Below, piece after piece: positions 7,981 through 16,366 of a stretch of 40,000 bases of DNA (position 1 is its first letter; each line of letters opens with the position of its first letter). The stretch spans positions 180,001-220,000 of the forward strand of contig CAJNDS010001935.1 in the NCBI GenBank assembly GCA_905221605.1, written 5' to 3'. A model generated the notes under the pieces. That model was not told where the DNA came from. It ran no database searches and saw only the letters and a program-made list of their open reading frames with translations. The translations under genes were made by a program, and so were the position numbers. The DNA comes from Symbiodinium natans (taxonomy: Eukaryota > Sar > Dinophyceae > Suessiales > Symbiodiniaceae).

Positions 7981-8477
7981 TCAAGCAACCTTCCTGACAG
8001 CCAATACTGGTACCTCCGATCTGCGAGCCACATCAGCTTAGACAGGCTAAGCCTGCTGTCACTGAAGTACATCATGCTCCTGAATACCTCTGATGTTTCA
8101 AACTGGTGTTGACATTGCAATCTCCTGGGTGTCTTGGGGCATGAAGGTGAAATGACGATTTTGTACCAGACAGGCCAGACACAAGGAATGGCATGTGCAA
8201 CCTTGATGAGATGATGCAAACATGAGGTAGGGTCCTGCCTCGCTGTACCAGACTCAGAGGAATGGTACAACACGAAATGAAGTGGACATGAACAATGAAG
8301 GTGAGGGCCCTGCCAGCTACTCTATACAGAGTCCAGGCACAGACCAATGCAGGTACGTTTACCTGGGGTGTGGGGCGGAGCTTCGATGGGCAGAGCCACC
8401 CCCACACCCCCTCTGCCCCCCTGCACAAAAGAAATGAGGTCGACGGTTGAAACCCTTGGCTACAGGGTTGGACACAC
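7979..8477. repeat. ~497-bp duplicated segment, copy 1
   Basis: Apparently identical to 9097-9595 (offset 1118 bp) over its whole length. Minus-strand frames (EVFRSMMYFSDSRLSLSKLM; LADRRYQYWLSGRLLEC) are shared. In this copy the frame runs into a CA/CGCA microsatellite; in the other it continues into unique sequence. Confidence 0.9.
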
Positions 8478-8607
8478 GCACGAAGCCAAGAAGGCCAAGT
8501 TGCCTAAAGGTTTTATTGCACCGCTAGGATGCCTTGGGCACCTTTTACATCTGTGCCATGGACCCATGCGGCCCACTCTGCCGGCGCCTTAGGCGGACCC
8601 GCGGGAC

Positions 8608-8889
8608 ATGCACAACAGGACAAGCCAAAACTACCGCTTCCGACGACGGCGTTTTAAACGCACACGCTCGACGTCTGCACCTTTCGGAAAAAACGAATCC
8701 CGCTCACTGAGTTCTGATCGTCCTGTTGCCAGCTGTCGTAGCAAGAACTTCTTTTTTTCTGCCACTCACGCGGCTGCTGCTGTTGGGAGTTCCAGTTTTG
8801 TCCAGACCAAGACATGCTTGGAGAACAAAGGACGGGATCTACACTACTCGAAAAAAAAACGTCAACACCTGATGGCTGCAGGAGGGTAA
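8608..8889 (+). CDS. Unassigned 93-codon open frame
   Basis: ATG-started plus-strand frame, rich in basic and serine residues, lying between the two copies of the duplicated segment. No domain; another plus frame is partly open. Low confidence. Confidence 0.15.
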   Translation: MHNRTSQNYRFRRRRFKRTRSTSAPFGKNESRSLSSDRPVASCRSKNFFFSATHAAAAVGSSSFVQTKTCLENKGRDLHYSKKKRQHLMAAGG

Positions 8890-8890
8890 G

Positions 8891-9391
8891 TCATAAAGAC
8901 CTCTGATTTGCGCCTGAATACCACCGTACAACAAACAGCAAACAGCAAACAGCATCAACGGCCCTGCACATCATCCAAGTCTGCAGGATGGGTCCCTGCT
9001 TCGTCATGACGAAATCTGCAGGATACTGCACGGGCCACCCCGCCGCAGGCAGCACTCTGAAAGACGTAGGGACTAGCCCTACACTGCCTGGAACACACTC
9101 AAGCAACCTTCCTGACAGCCAATACTGGTACCTCCGATCTGCGAGCCACATCAGCTTAGACAGGCTAAGCCTGCTGTCACTGAAGTACATCATGCTCCTG
9201 AATACCTCTGATGTTTCAAACTGGTGTTGACATTGCAATCTCCTGGGTGTCTTGGGGCATGAAGGTGAAATGACGATTTTGTACCAGACAGGCCAGACAC
9301 AAGGAATGGCATGTGCAACCTTGATGAGATGATGCAAACATGAGGTAGGGTCCTGCCTCGCTGTACCAGACTCAGAGGAATGGTACAACAC
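8891..9391 (-). CDS. 166-codon open frame spanning duplicated segment copy 2
   Basis: The longest minus frame in this area. Its N-terminal part lies in the duplicated segment and its C-terminal part (FRVLPAAGWPVQYPADFVMT) is unique to this copy. The texture is partly protein-like. As copy 1 loses this part at a microsatellite, copy 2 may be closer to the original arrangement. Unrecognised. Confidence 0.25.
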   Translation of the reverse strand: MLYHSSESGTARQDPTSCLHHLIKVAHAIPCVWPVWYKIVISPSCPKTPRRLQCQHQFETSEVFRSMMYFSDSRLSLSKLMWLADRRYQYWLSGRLLECVPGSVGLVPTSFRVLPAAGWPVQYPADFVMTKQGPILQTWMMCRAVDAVCCLLFVVRWYSGANQRSL

Positions 9392-9595
9392 GAAATGAAG
9401 TGGACATGAACAATGAAGGTGAGGGCCCTGCCAGCTACTCTATACAGAGTCCAGGCACAGACCAATGCAGGTACGTTTACCTGGGGTGTGGGGCGGAGCT
9501 TCGATGGGCAGAGCCACCCCCACACCCCCTCTGCCCCCCTGCACAAAAGAAATGAGGTCGACGGTTGAAACCCTTGGCTACAGGGTTGGACACAC
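9097..9595. repeat. ~497-bp duplicated segment, copy 2
   Basis: Direct repeat of 7979-8477. The right edge is again a CA run (9590-9604), so both copies are bounded by CA microsatellites. Confidence 0.9.
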
Positions 9596-9733
9596 ACACA
9601 CACAGAGACAGAGGCACAGAAGAGGGACGCGGGCATGCTGCAAACGCTTGACATCATGAAACAAATGTCGAAGGAGACCTTTCGAATCAGGCTCAATAGC
9701 CACAAGCCTCATAAATCCCCATAGCAAGAAAGG

Positions 9734-10109
9734 TTAGACAGCATGAGAGAATACGACAAAGTGCTCTCTCAAGGCCAACAGCCTAACAGCTCCACTTGGC
9801 ATCCCAGTGGCTTCTGGCGCGGGCTGTCCCAGCGCCATGTCGGCCTTTGGATCTCCAGCTTTGAAGCCTTTCCTTTCCAGGACGCAAGCAGAAAGCACCA
9901 GGAGTCCCCATCCACTCAAGTTCGCGGAAGCATCGCCCACAAGCCCTGCAACACTCGAAGGCCTGAGAGCCTGCGGAGATGTGACCTCAAAACCTTGCAG
10001 CACACCCCAATGCAAGAAGAGTTGGGAACTTGAGGAATGGCTTCCTGTGTCATGTAGTAACCTCTTGGACCTTTTACATTCTGAACTCTTGACAGGCCTC
10101 TTCCACTAA
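9734..10109. CDS. Open frames on both strands, unassigned
   Basis: Minus frame 9734-10015 (93 codons, ending FVVFSHAV) and plus frames 9743-10033 and 9807-10109 overlap. Both strands have moderate coding texture, so the strand cannot be chosen from sequence. Confidence 0.2.
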
Positions 10110-10262
10110 ACCCCAGATGAACCTTAAACCCCTAGACACTTACTACGCATCTGTTAGAACTTGGACACCCTATAGAAACTCGCAAAGCCCTAAGCCCTAA
10201 ATAATCACAATCGAACCCCTAACCCTGACTTGGCACAGTGGGCCTACAGGGATCGGACTGTT

Positions 10263-10505
10263 TCAGCTAGCAGCTAGCATGCTTTGGTAGATTCTGCAAC
10301 CATCGAATGCTTTAGGGGGGTTATGGTCCAGGGCTACGAAAAGCCCTTGGTCAAGGCACTGGCACTGCAGAAACCAGCCCAGTTTAGGTGCCCGTGAGCA
10401 TGCACGAAGGATGGTATGCTCCATCTCGAAAAGGCTGAACCTGAAACGCCAGGATCGGCAGTCATCATGAACGGGGTAGTTGTCTAAAGCAGGCCTGCTT
10501 TCTGC
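10263..10505 (-). CDS. Candidate last exon, faintly Mab-21-like
   Basis: Minus-strand frame of about 80 codons beginning after a GCTTGCAG acceptor and ending in TGA at 10263-10265. It contains CRSWRFRFSLFEMEHTIL. The spacing W-R-x-x-F-S-x-x-E recalls the W-R-[IL]-S-F-S-x-x-E core of Mab-21/cGAS-like proteins, and KLGWFLQCQCL follows where that family has an LLK helix. This is one short motif, so the family call is speculative; the exon call is firmer. Confidence 0.35.
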   Translation of the reverse strand, partial: AESRPALDNYPVHDDCRSWRFRFSLFEMEHTILRACSRAPKLGWFLQCQCLDQGLFVALDHNPPKAFDGCRIYQSMLAAS

Positions 10506-10668
10506 AAGCACTCTCCATATTACAAGCGCACCGTATTATCCAAAAAGGTACCCTAATCCAGAGAACTACACAACTGCAAAGCCCGTTTGCCTCTTACCTG
10601 GTACCTCGGCATGCTTCAGGCTTAGATGGTCAGGCGCCAGCTGAGAGACCTGGGACCTTGCAATGAGC

Positions 10669-10686
10669 GGGGGGGGGGGGGGGGGG
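10669..10686. repeat. Poly-G, 18 nt
   Basis: Uninterrupted G run. No gene seen in 10520-11080. Confidence 0.9.
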
Positions 10687-11078
10687 CATGTCTAGTCTAA
10701 GTACAAAGCTTGTTGTGCGACTGGACTCATTGTAAAACCTAAACCCGAATAAAACACAATTTTGACCGAGTTGGGAGCCCTGCTCTGACACGAGAAAAAC
10801 AGGGCCTTCGCCATTCCCGGGTTTAGGGTTGGACAACAGCGACTTACTGGCACCTAGTAGGGTTTAGCGCCAGGGTTTAGGGTTGCTTGGCAGGGACTTG
10901 GGCACCCAGTCCGAAAATCGCCTGTGGATTGCATAGGGCACAGGGTTACCCAAGTCCCCTACTTGCCAGGAAGCAAATAGGGCTTCCACCAAGTCCCAAA
11001 CAAAATGCTGCCAGACTGAAAGGATTGGTACCCCACGTGTTGGTTTAAAACCAGGTGCCGAAAGAACTTCTTTCCATA

Positions 11079-11217
11079 TGGCGGTTTACGAGAATATGGG
11101 ACCCCTCAAATAGACCCCCCCCCCCAAAAAAAAAAAGTTTTATAAGTACCCCAGCAAGGTACCCTAAACCCTAAACCCTAAACCCTAAACCCCCTAATTT
11201 CGGAAACCCCCATCTGT
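11079..11217. mobile_element. TIR element (GGGGTTTACGAAAATA family) with nested CCCTAAA
   Basis: Left end ATGGCGGTTTACGAGAATA and right end TAATTTCGGAAACCCCCAT are inverted. The CCCTAAA array 11161-11196 lies inside, next to the right terminus. Relatives at 21042-21132, 22631-22692 and 26274-26376 lack it, so the repeat was gained within an existing element. Confidence 0.6.
11161..11196. repeat. CCCTAAA array, 4-5 units, nested in a TIR element
   Basis: Lies between the body and right TIR of element 11079-11217. Confidence 0.9.
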
Positions 11218-11283
11218 TGGCCGAACGTTGTGCCAAGCGACTCCTGCCCACCGACATTGACGAGGCTCCGCTGCAAGAAGCTG
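11211..11283 (+). CDS. Candidate exon 1 of the 11.2-11.7 kb gene
   Basis: Plus-strand frame reading LLAERCAKRLLPTDIDEAPL and ending at a G|GTCC donor (GT at 11284-11285). It begins right beside the TIR end. Joining its last G to the exon at 11417 gives an in-frame Asp codon, so the two exons are phase-compatible. No family recognised. Confidence 0.45.
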
Positions 11284-11310
11284 GTCCAAACCTCGAGCTT
11301 CCCATCTGAG

Positions 11311-11399
11311 GGGTTGGGGTTTAGAGTTTAGGGGTTAGGGTTTAGGGTTTAGGGTGTTGGCCCTAAACCCTAAACCCTAAACCCTAAACAGCAAACCCT
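11311..11399. repeat. Head-to-head TTTAGGG / CCCTAAA fold-back
   Basis: TTTAGGG units (with variants) run into GTGTTGG and then four CCCTAAA units. The orientation, G-rich strand then C-rich strand, is that of a telomere-telomere fusion. It lies wholly inside the predicted intron 11284-11416. Confidence 0.9.
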
Positions 11400-11416
11400 G
11401 TGATTCGAAGTCTCAG

Positions 11417-11483
11417 ATCCTTCGGCTCCGACCCTTGACAAACTCTCAGCTTTGCTCTGTCGGATGTACGGACTTGGGCCGTC
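11417..11483 (+). CDS. Candidate exon 2, 67 nt
   Basis: Bounded by a TCTCAG acceptor (11411-11416) and a consensus GTAAGC donor (11484-11489). With the G from exon 1 the frame reads DPSAPTLDKLSALLCRMYG. Good splice sites at both ends and an open frame. Product unknown. Confidence 0.5.
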
Positions 11484-11497
11484 GTAAGCTCTAGCTT

Positions 11498-11592
11498 GGG
11501 ATAATCCCCCTTCATAGCAGTCCTTAATAGGGATTAAGGACTGTTAGCAAGTTAGTGTATATATATATATATATATATAAGGGGGAACATCC
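11498..11592. mobile_element. TIR element, GGGATGTTCCCCCTTATA family, copy 1
   Basis: GGGATAATCCCCCTTCATA at the left and TATAAGGGGGAACATCC at the right are inverted. The interior has AGTCCTTAATAGGGATTAAG (shared with 19744-19831 and 32473-32806) and a TA run at 11557-11579. It lies in the intron after exon 2, between 11484 and the frame starting at 11598. Confidence 0.7.
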
Positions 11593-11597
11593 AAGCG

Positions 11598-11729
11598 ATG
11601 GGTCACTATGTCATGTCAACAAGGCCAACAACATCAGGCAAGAGCCATGAAAGCCCTGAACAGCTTCGAGAGCCGGACCTTCCTGCTGGGATGGAAGCCC
11701 GCATCAAGAACCACCGCAAGCGCAAATAG
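11598..11729 (+). CDS. Candidate last exon, 43 codons to stop
   Basis: An open frame from MGHYVMSTRPTTSGKSHE to a basic end KNHRKRK and TAG at 11727-11729. A possible acceptor CATCCAAG lies at the very end of the TIR element. Lys/Arg-rich C-terminus, third positions GC-rich. The phase to exon 2 is not resolved (several donors possible). Whether the ATG at 11598 is the real start or internal cannot be told. Confidence 0.45.
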   Translation: MGHYVMSTRPTTSGKSHESPEQLREPDLPAGMEARIKNHRKRK

Positions 11730-11784
11730 GGAGACACATGAAAAAACACTTTACTTCGAACATCCCCACCCTCTCTGGTAGAGA

Positions 11785-12150
11785 CTGGGGCTGGGCATTC
11801 TCTGGGCTTGGGCACTCCAGACTCTAGGGTTGCGCACTCCAGTGGGGCACTGGCACGGGAGACTCTGGGGTTGGCACTCTGGGAGACTGGGTTGGGCACT
11901 CCAGGGAGACTGCGGGGACACTCTGGGGTTGGGCCATTCAGGAGACTCTGGGGCTGGGACTGCAGGGTTGGGCACTCTAAGGGAGATTTCAGGGAGACTC
12001 TGGGGCTGGGCAATTCGGGGACACTCTGGATTGGGCACCCAGACTCTCTGGGGCTGGGCACTCTAAGGGAGACTCTGGGGCTGGGCACTGCAGGGACTCT
12101 GGGGTTGGGCACTTACTCCAGGGATACTTTTGGGGCTGGGCACTCCATAG
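11785..12150. repeat. Minisatellite of ~25-33 bp units
   Basis: Irregular repeats of GACTCTGGGGCTGGGCACTC and AGGGAGACT. Long frames on both strands through it (Pro/Ser-rich on the minus strand) are products of the repeat. Confidence 0.85.
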
Positions 12151-12489
12151 ACCGGGCGAGGAGAAGAGTTCCGACCGAGGGTGGGGAAAAACGACTGAAG
12201 CTAGTCAGGTGGCCTAGATCCAAGATCGCAATGATTCGCAATGTGTCTCCCATGACAACTCTTAAGCGAAAATCACAGTCGAGGGGCGTGCATCGGGAAG
12301 AGGTTGCTGTGAAGGCTTCCTTAGTTGGCCATCAGCGTGATGCAGTGAGACAATGCCATGGCAAGATCTCGTGAGTCTCGGCTTCGCTACTTGCTACTGA
12401 AGAACATCTAGGTTGCCCAGTAACCTAGGATGAAAAAGGGTGTAGCAGCTGACTGGACGTTTGCTGACACATCTCTGTAAAATCTGCAG

Positions 12490-12515
12490 GGTGGGGGGTG
12501 GAGGGGGGGGGGGTG
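12490..12515. repeat. G-rich tract
   Basis: GGGTGGGGGGTGGAGGGG and a G run; four or more G-runs on one strand could form a G-quadruplex. Confidence 0.7.
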
Positions 12516-12802
12516 ATAGTTGGCTTGTGATAGTTATTCAGAAACTATATTGCGTTTCCTCACGACCCGCCACTGCCTACCGCATCAACCGCTGAGGAGA
12601 CGGCGTACGCCCACCACACACCTGACAAGCATGGAGGCGCGCGATCTCATGGGAAGCACCAAAGATACCTGATGCCTGAGCCTGCCCGCTATGCCATGTC
12701 TGTGTCAGCATCCCGACTGGAGGACTTGAGACAAAGACACATGATGCGCAGACTGCTGCCTGACCTTGCGATCTCTAGACGAAAACACACACAAAAAACC
12801 AC

Positions 12803-12894
12803 CGCCAGCCGCGAAGCTCCCGACTCAAAGCAAGGCGCAGCCATGCCAGCGTCGAGGCGTTCAGCACATTCAGCCAGAATGCCAGTTTCTCCTC
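12803..12894 (-). CDS. DUF547-like exon fragment
   Basis: On the minus strand, after a GGAGCTCAG acceptor (AG at 12895-12896), the frame reads EEKLAFWLNVLNASTLAWLR, then LALSREL, and ends at a GTGG donor (12799-12802). The word K-L-A-F-W-L-N-V-x-N-A-x-T-L matches the core signature of DUF547 (usually AFWINLYNALTLH), a conserved domain of unknown function found in algae and plants. Only about 30 residues are present. A plus-strand frame (LEDLRQRHMMRRLLPDL) overlaps upstream at 12672-12923 and is the less likely reading here. Confidence 0.55.
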
Positions 12895-12912
12895 CTGAGC
12901 TCCATCAATGTG

Positions 12913-12981
12913 TTAGGGTTTAAGGTTTAGGGTTTAGGGTTTAGGGTTTAGGGTTTAGGGTTTAGGGTTTAGGGTTTAGGG
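12913..12981. repeat. TTTAGGG array, about 9 units
   Basis: Perfect units after one TTTAAGG. Begins just upstream (minus strand) of the DUF547-like exon. Confidence 0.97.
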
Positions 12982-13188
12982 TGACCCGGGACGGGTGTTT
13001 CTCTCTGCAAACCAATCAGGTACTCAAAGACTTGCGCTTGCGAGAAGCATAGCAGGTCGGGCGTCCATGGCGTGCCTCTGTGAGAGCTTTGAAGTACCAG
13101 AAAATCGACAAAAAACGCCTAGCTTTGGGACGAATCACAAGGCACGCGGACCCCTAAACGCATCATGAGACAACTCACTCATGTCCGG

Positions 13189-13226
13189 CCCTAAACCCTA
13201 AACCCTAAACCCTAAACCCTAAACCC
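13189..13226. repeat. CCCTAAA array, 5 units
   Basis: Perfect units. No clear exon in 12982-13188: short minus frames only. Confidence 0.95.
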
Positions 13227-13338
13227 TGGCCACCAAGCCCCAAGTAAAACATCGAGCGTCGTGAGTTAAATCCGCCGGCTGGCATGCCTGGAGCTCACCT
13301 GAGTTCATGGCCCCCCTCCCCAGAGACTCCAAAAATCC

Positions 13339-13401
13339 TTTTAGGGTTTAGGGTTTAGGGTTTAGGGTTTAGGGTTTAGGGTTTAGGGTCTAGGGTTTAG
13401 G
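13339..13401. repeat. TTTAGGG array, about 8 units
   Basis: Opposite in orientation to the array at 13189. One TCTAGGG variant. Confidence 0.95.
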
Positions 13402-13407
13402 GGAAGT

Positions 13408-13549
13408 AGTAGACCCTAAATCATATGAGGGTTCCCAATTACAACTTCCTTAACTAAGGGGGTTTTTAAGTAATATACCATAAATCATATTAGGGTTCCC
13501 ATTACAACTTCCTTTAAAACAAGGGGTTGTTGGAGTCTCTGGGTCCAGG
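13408..13549. mobile_element. Degenerate element, GACTCC/TTAATTAAGG family
   Basis: Two copies of ATCATATRAGGGTTCCCA and ATTACAACTTCCTT (13418 and 13486) and a right end GGTTGTTGGAGTCTCTGGG, matching the termini at 17424 and 17696. Confidence 0.5.
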
Positions 13550-13786
13550 TCCCGGCAGAAAAAGTTTCTTGACAATAGGGGGAAGTAAAAGTTTACCTTC
13601 AGGCGAGCCTAAAGTCAAAGGGGGTTTGGTCAAACAAAAACACGTCAACCTTGAGGGGGGGAAGGACCCAGATCGTCCGAAGATCTGGGGAGCTTCTACC
13701 GTAGGAGTAGAAGGACGGAGAGACGACGTCAACCATGTGAATTGCTGCGCCTCCAAAAATTTGTTCATCCCTGAAGTGACTACCCA
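13534..13786 (+). CDS. Candidate exon between two TIR elements
   Basis: After the terminus TTGGAG the plus frame TCT CTG GGT stays open for about 84 codons (SLGPGPGRKSFLTIGGS; RRDDVNHVNCCASKNLFIP) to the next element, where CCCAGATCT begins. It could be joined to 13888-13922 by removal of that element. It is Gly/Lys-rich with no known domain. Inside it, 13667-13693 is CCCAGATC..GATCTGGG, resembling an empty element end-pair. Confidence 0.35.
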
Positions 13787-13893
13787 GATCTTACAAAACC
13801 CCTTAATTAAGGAGTATACTCTAATGTATACTAAGGATCATTATTTTTAATCAGGGTATATTCCTTAATTAAGGGGTTTTGGAAGATCTGGGT
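13782..13893. mobile_element. TIR element, AGATCTTCC..TTAATTAAGG family, best copy
   Basis: 112 bp with TIRs of about 38 bp: ACCCAGATCTTACAAAACCC and CTTAATTAAGGAGTATAC face TTCCTTAATTAAGGGG and TTTTGGAAGATCTGGGT. AGATCT occurs at both ends and may be a 6-bp target duplication; precise removal leaves CCCAGATCTGGG. Confidence 0.85.
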
Positions 13894-13994
13894 AAAGTAC
13901 GGGTGGCCACGCAAAGCAGCTGCCCCTGAGTAGGTACGGCAGACCGACTCAACTCAACCAAGCCCCGGAAGACCCTGCGGGTGCTACTCCATCC

Positions 13995-14225
13995 TCATTC
14001 TTGGTGTCTGCGCGTGGGTTTATAGGGTTTATAGGGTTTCTTGGGTATATAGGGTACATTGTCGCTTCCGTTCTGTTGCTTTAAGTTTGTGTTCATATAT
14101 GATGACAATAAAAAGTTGATGAGAATAATCGCCCAGGGACCGAAGCGCTTTCGTAGCTCCACCACAGCCGGCGAAAGCTCGCAGGCTTCGCCAATTGGAC
14201 CTGGTTTTGGAGCTGAGTTACACAT
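13995..14225 (-). CDS. Candidate exon, minus strand
   Basis: The minus frame contains NSAPKPGPIGEACELSPAVV and ELRKRFGPW (about 14130-14225), after which texture is lost, with a possible GTCCCTGG donor near 14137. A TTTATAGGG run lies at 14018-14054. Unrecognised. Confidence 0.3.
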   Translation of the reverse strand: MCNSAPKPGPIGEACELSPAVVELRKRFGPWAIILINFLLSSYMNTNLKQQNGSDNVPYIPKKPYKPYKPTRRHQE

Positions 14226-14449
14226 ATGTGGTCGCTGTTCCGCCTGGAATGCTTTTAAAAAGGGGTCTTCTTCACATGTGATGGAATTCTGTATTAAAGT
14301 CTACCTACAAGAACGAGTTGAAGTCTTCCTATTCTTCACGTGAATGCATCGATTTGGTTGTCTACAAGAACCCACTCGTGCGCATTGAGCTCAGTACGTC
14401 AGACTTGCGTTGCTTCAGGACAGGCTGTCAACTCGAAGTGCCACAGCAA

Positions 14450-14479
14450 CCCTAAACCCTAAACCCTAAACCCTAAACC
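14450..14479. repeat. CCCTAAA array, 4 units
   Basis: Perfect units. Confidence 0.95.
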
Positions 14480-14590
14480 TGCTGAATTGCCTTTCAAGGC
14501 ACGAGAGGGACTTAAGGGGCTCGTGGGAGCGGGGCTGCGCGAGGTCAGTACATTCGGATCGCTGCTCCGGCCCGGCTTCCGTGATCTTTC

Positions 14591-14721
14591 CTATACTCCC
14601 CTTACAACCGTAAAAAATATGTTTAATATCCTCTTGGGTTTTATACAAACAAAAATAATATAAAAAAAAAAACATCCTCTTGGGTTTTATATAAACAAAA
14701 AAACTCCCAAGGGGGATATAG
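14591..14721. mobile_element. TIR element with internal direct repeat
   Basis: CTATACTCCCCTT at the left faces CAAGGGGGATATAG at the right. The interior carries ATCCTCTTGGGTTTTATA twice (14629 and 14672), each followed by an A-rich run. Confidence 0.55.
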
Positions 14722-14772
14722 TTTCGGGCGACATCGAGATGGGGGACCGCGTGCCAGCACGCGAGGGGCTCA

Positions 14773-14901
14773 CCTTGGTAGCCCAGTTCAACCGTATTTT
14801 GTTAGGGGTACCCTTTCTTGGGTTGGTTGCTTCATAAGGGAACTTTGAACCAAAAAAAGAAAGAGAGAAAAAAAAAACAAGGGTACCATTGGGCTACCAA
14901 A
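14773..14901. mobile_element. TIR element, CTTGGTAGCCCA
   Basis: CTTGGTAGCCCA (14774) faces TGGGCTACCAAAG (14889), with inner GGGGTACCC facing GGGTACC. A-rich middle (14852-14879). Single copy of this TIR in the window. Confidence 0.55.
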
Positions 14902-15282
14902 GCCACAGATAAGGAAGCCAAGGTGGTGCTGCGCCGCGCCCTACGTCCTGGACCTGCCAACGGAGACAAGTGCTCCGGCGAACCATCCTCTGAAGGTGCC
15001 ACGCTGATGCCAGTCGCAGTACGCGAGAAGCGTACACGCTTCATGTTGCCTTCGGTTGCCGTGTGTCGTGGTGCGGTCTCTTGCTGCAGATTCTCTGCCT
15101 GCACGGTGCGCACGCACATGAATGCACGCCGAAGGAGGTCCACGGCCACCAAGCAAGGGTGACGAGGCGTCTTGAGGCAGCGATTCAGCAGATTCAGGAC
15201 GGGCAACTCCCCGGCCTCAACATCCTCGAACTCAGCCTTGCCGCTCTGCAACGCACCATATACAAATTTTCTGGCTCACGGA
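14902..15282 (-). CDS. Candidate exon of ~125 codons
   Basis: The minus frame is open from after TGA at about 15283 down into the TIR element at 14901. It contains FEDVEAGELPVLNLLNRCLK and PCLVAVDLLRRAFMCVRTVQ, a Leu-rich helical-looking stretch, then RVRFSRTATGISVAPSEDG. Codons are strongly G/C in third position. The other strand is open too (14818-15162) but with poorer composition. The frame runs into the element, whose end may mark the intron. No family recognised. Confidence 0.45.
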
Positions 15283-15652
15283 TACCGTCGCATGCTTATA
15301 GTTTGTTTATACCATCGCTCAACCAGCATTGCTAGCAGCCCAGCGCAAGCCCTAACCCATGTCAAGCCAGAGATCCCCTGAAGTCTACCGGCCAACTTAT
15401 CTCAGGCCTGCGTTCGCATGTACTGCACTGCACGCTAGCGGCCCTACCTGATCTTGTTTAAGTCCGAAACGCAATGCCAGAGTCCTAGAGCCCGAGCTCT
15501 GAACAAGCCTGCCAACCCCAAACACATGGCCAGCTTGGCTCCCCTAGACTTGCTTGTAGAGTGTTGTGCACAAGGCTCAGCTTGATTCCTTTGCAGACCC
15601 CGGACTTTTCCAAATCAACTTCTCCTAAAACCCTCCACTGGACCTTGACTGG

Positions 15653-15751
15653 CTGGTTCTTAGTCCTTAGTAGGAAATAAGGGCCCTATATAATCCCTTA
15701 AAGGAAGTTCTTAAAAAAGACCTCATTCCCTCATTCCCTACTAAGAACCAG
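15653..15751. mobile_element. TIR element, GGTTCTTAGTAGG family, copy 2
   Basis: CTGGTTCTTAGTCCTTAGTA at the left and CCTACTAAGAACCAG at the right, 99 bp, middle CCCTATATAATCCC. Related to 912-1023. The 15283-15652 stretch has no clear gene. Confidence 0.75.
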
Positions 15752-15886
15752 GTGTGTTGAGCTGCAAGTGCTCCAAGGAACCAAGGGGTCCCTGTCTCGT
15801 CCCATCTCCTCGAGGCGTTCCACCACAGAGCTCTGATCCACACCCAGATGCGCAAAGCAGGTGGGGAGCACGTTGCACATGGACCT

Positions 15887-15907
15887 GGGGGGGGGGGGGG
15901 GGGGGGG
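15887..15907. repeat. Poly-G, 21 nt
   Basis: Uninterrupted run followed by two copies of TTTTGGGTTTATGGAGTGG. Confidence 0.95.
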
Positions 15908-15930
15908 TTTTGGGTTTATGGAGTGGTTTT

Positions 15931-16013
15931 GGGTTTATGGAGTGGTTTAGGGTTTAGGGGTTTAGGGTTTAGGGGTTTTAGGGGTTCAGGGGTTTGGGCT
16001 TGGGGTTTAGGGA
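15931..16013. repeat. TTTAGGG array, degenerate
   Basis: TTTAGGG, TTTAGGGG and TTCAGGGG units mixed. Confidence 0.9.
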
Positions 16014-16025
16014 TTGTACAGGGAC

Positions 16026-16213
16026 CTTTCCCTGCGACTTGCTGGAAGCAAGAGCAGTCCTGCTTAAGCAAGCCAACAAAGGGGAAGCCATGTTCTATAC
16101 TAGCGAACAACTGAATATGCAGATAGTGTGGCTTCAGGTTGGGATCGTGTCTCAGCATGACGGCGTCCGCTGCAGACGCATGAAAGTATCGCCAGTATGC
16201 CTGCTCTGCTCCA
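16026..16213 (-). CDS. Candidate exon, 63 codons
   Basis: Minus strand, after an ACTGCAAG acceptor (16214-16219) and ending AAAG|GTCCCT (GT at 16024-16025), directly before the degenerate TTTAGGG block. Contains YWRYFHASAADAVMLRHDP, HIQLFASIEHGFPFVGLLK and a Cys pair QDCSCF. Very protein-like; unrecognised. Confidence 0.45.
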
Positions 16214-16366
16214 CTTGCAGTTGAAAACCTGAAGCCTGAGACCCTCATGAGGCTCTGCCGGTTCTGCTGAAGTGAGGGCGGTGCACCCGAAACCCAAATA
16301 ACAACTGCACCCGTAGAACGGCCTCAGGACCTGCAAAACAACTTTTCCCATTGTTGCCGCTAACAG

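Noticed and set aside
11311-11399. Ancestral chromosome fusion point
   Set aside because: Orientation fits, but the flanks form a phase-compatible intron, so an insertion is more likely.
11606-12374. Long Pro/Ser-rich frames at 11.6-12.4 kb
   Set aside because: Mostly a minisatellite read on both strands; only the short end 11598-11729 is kept.
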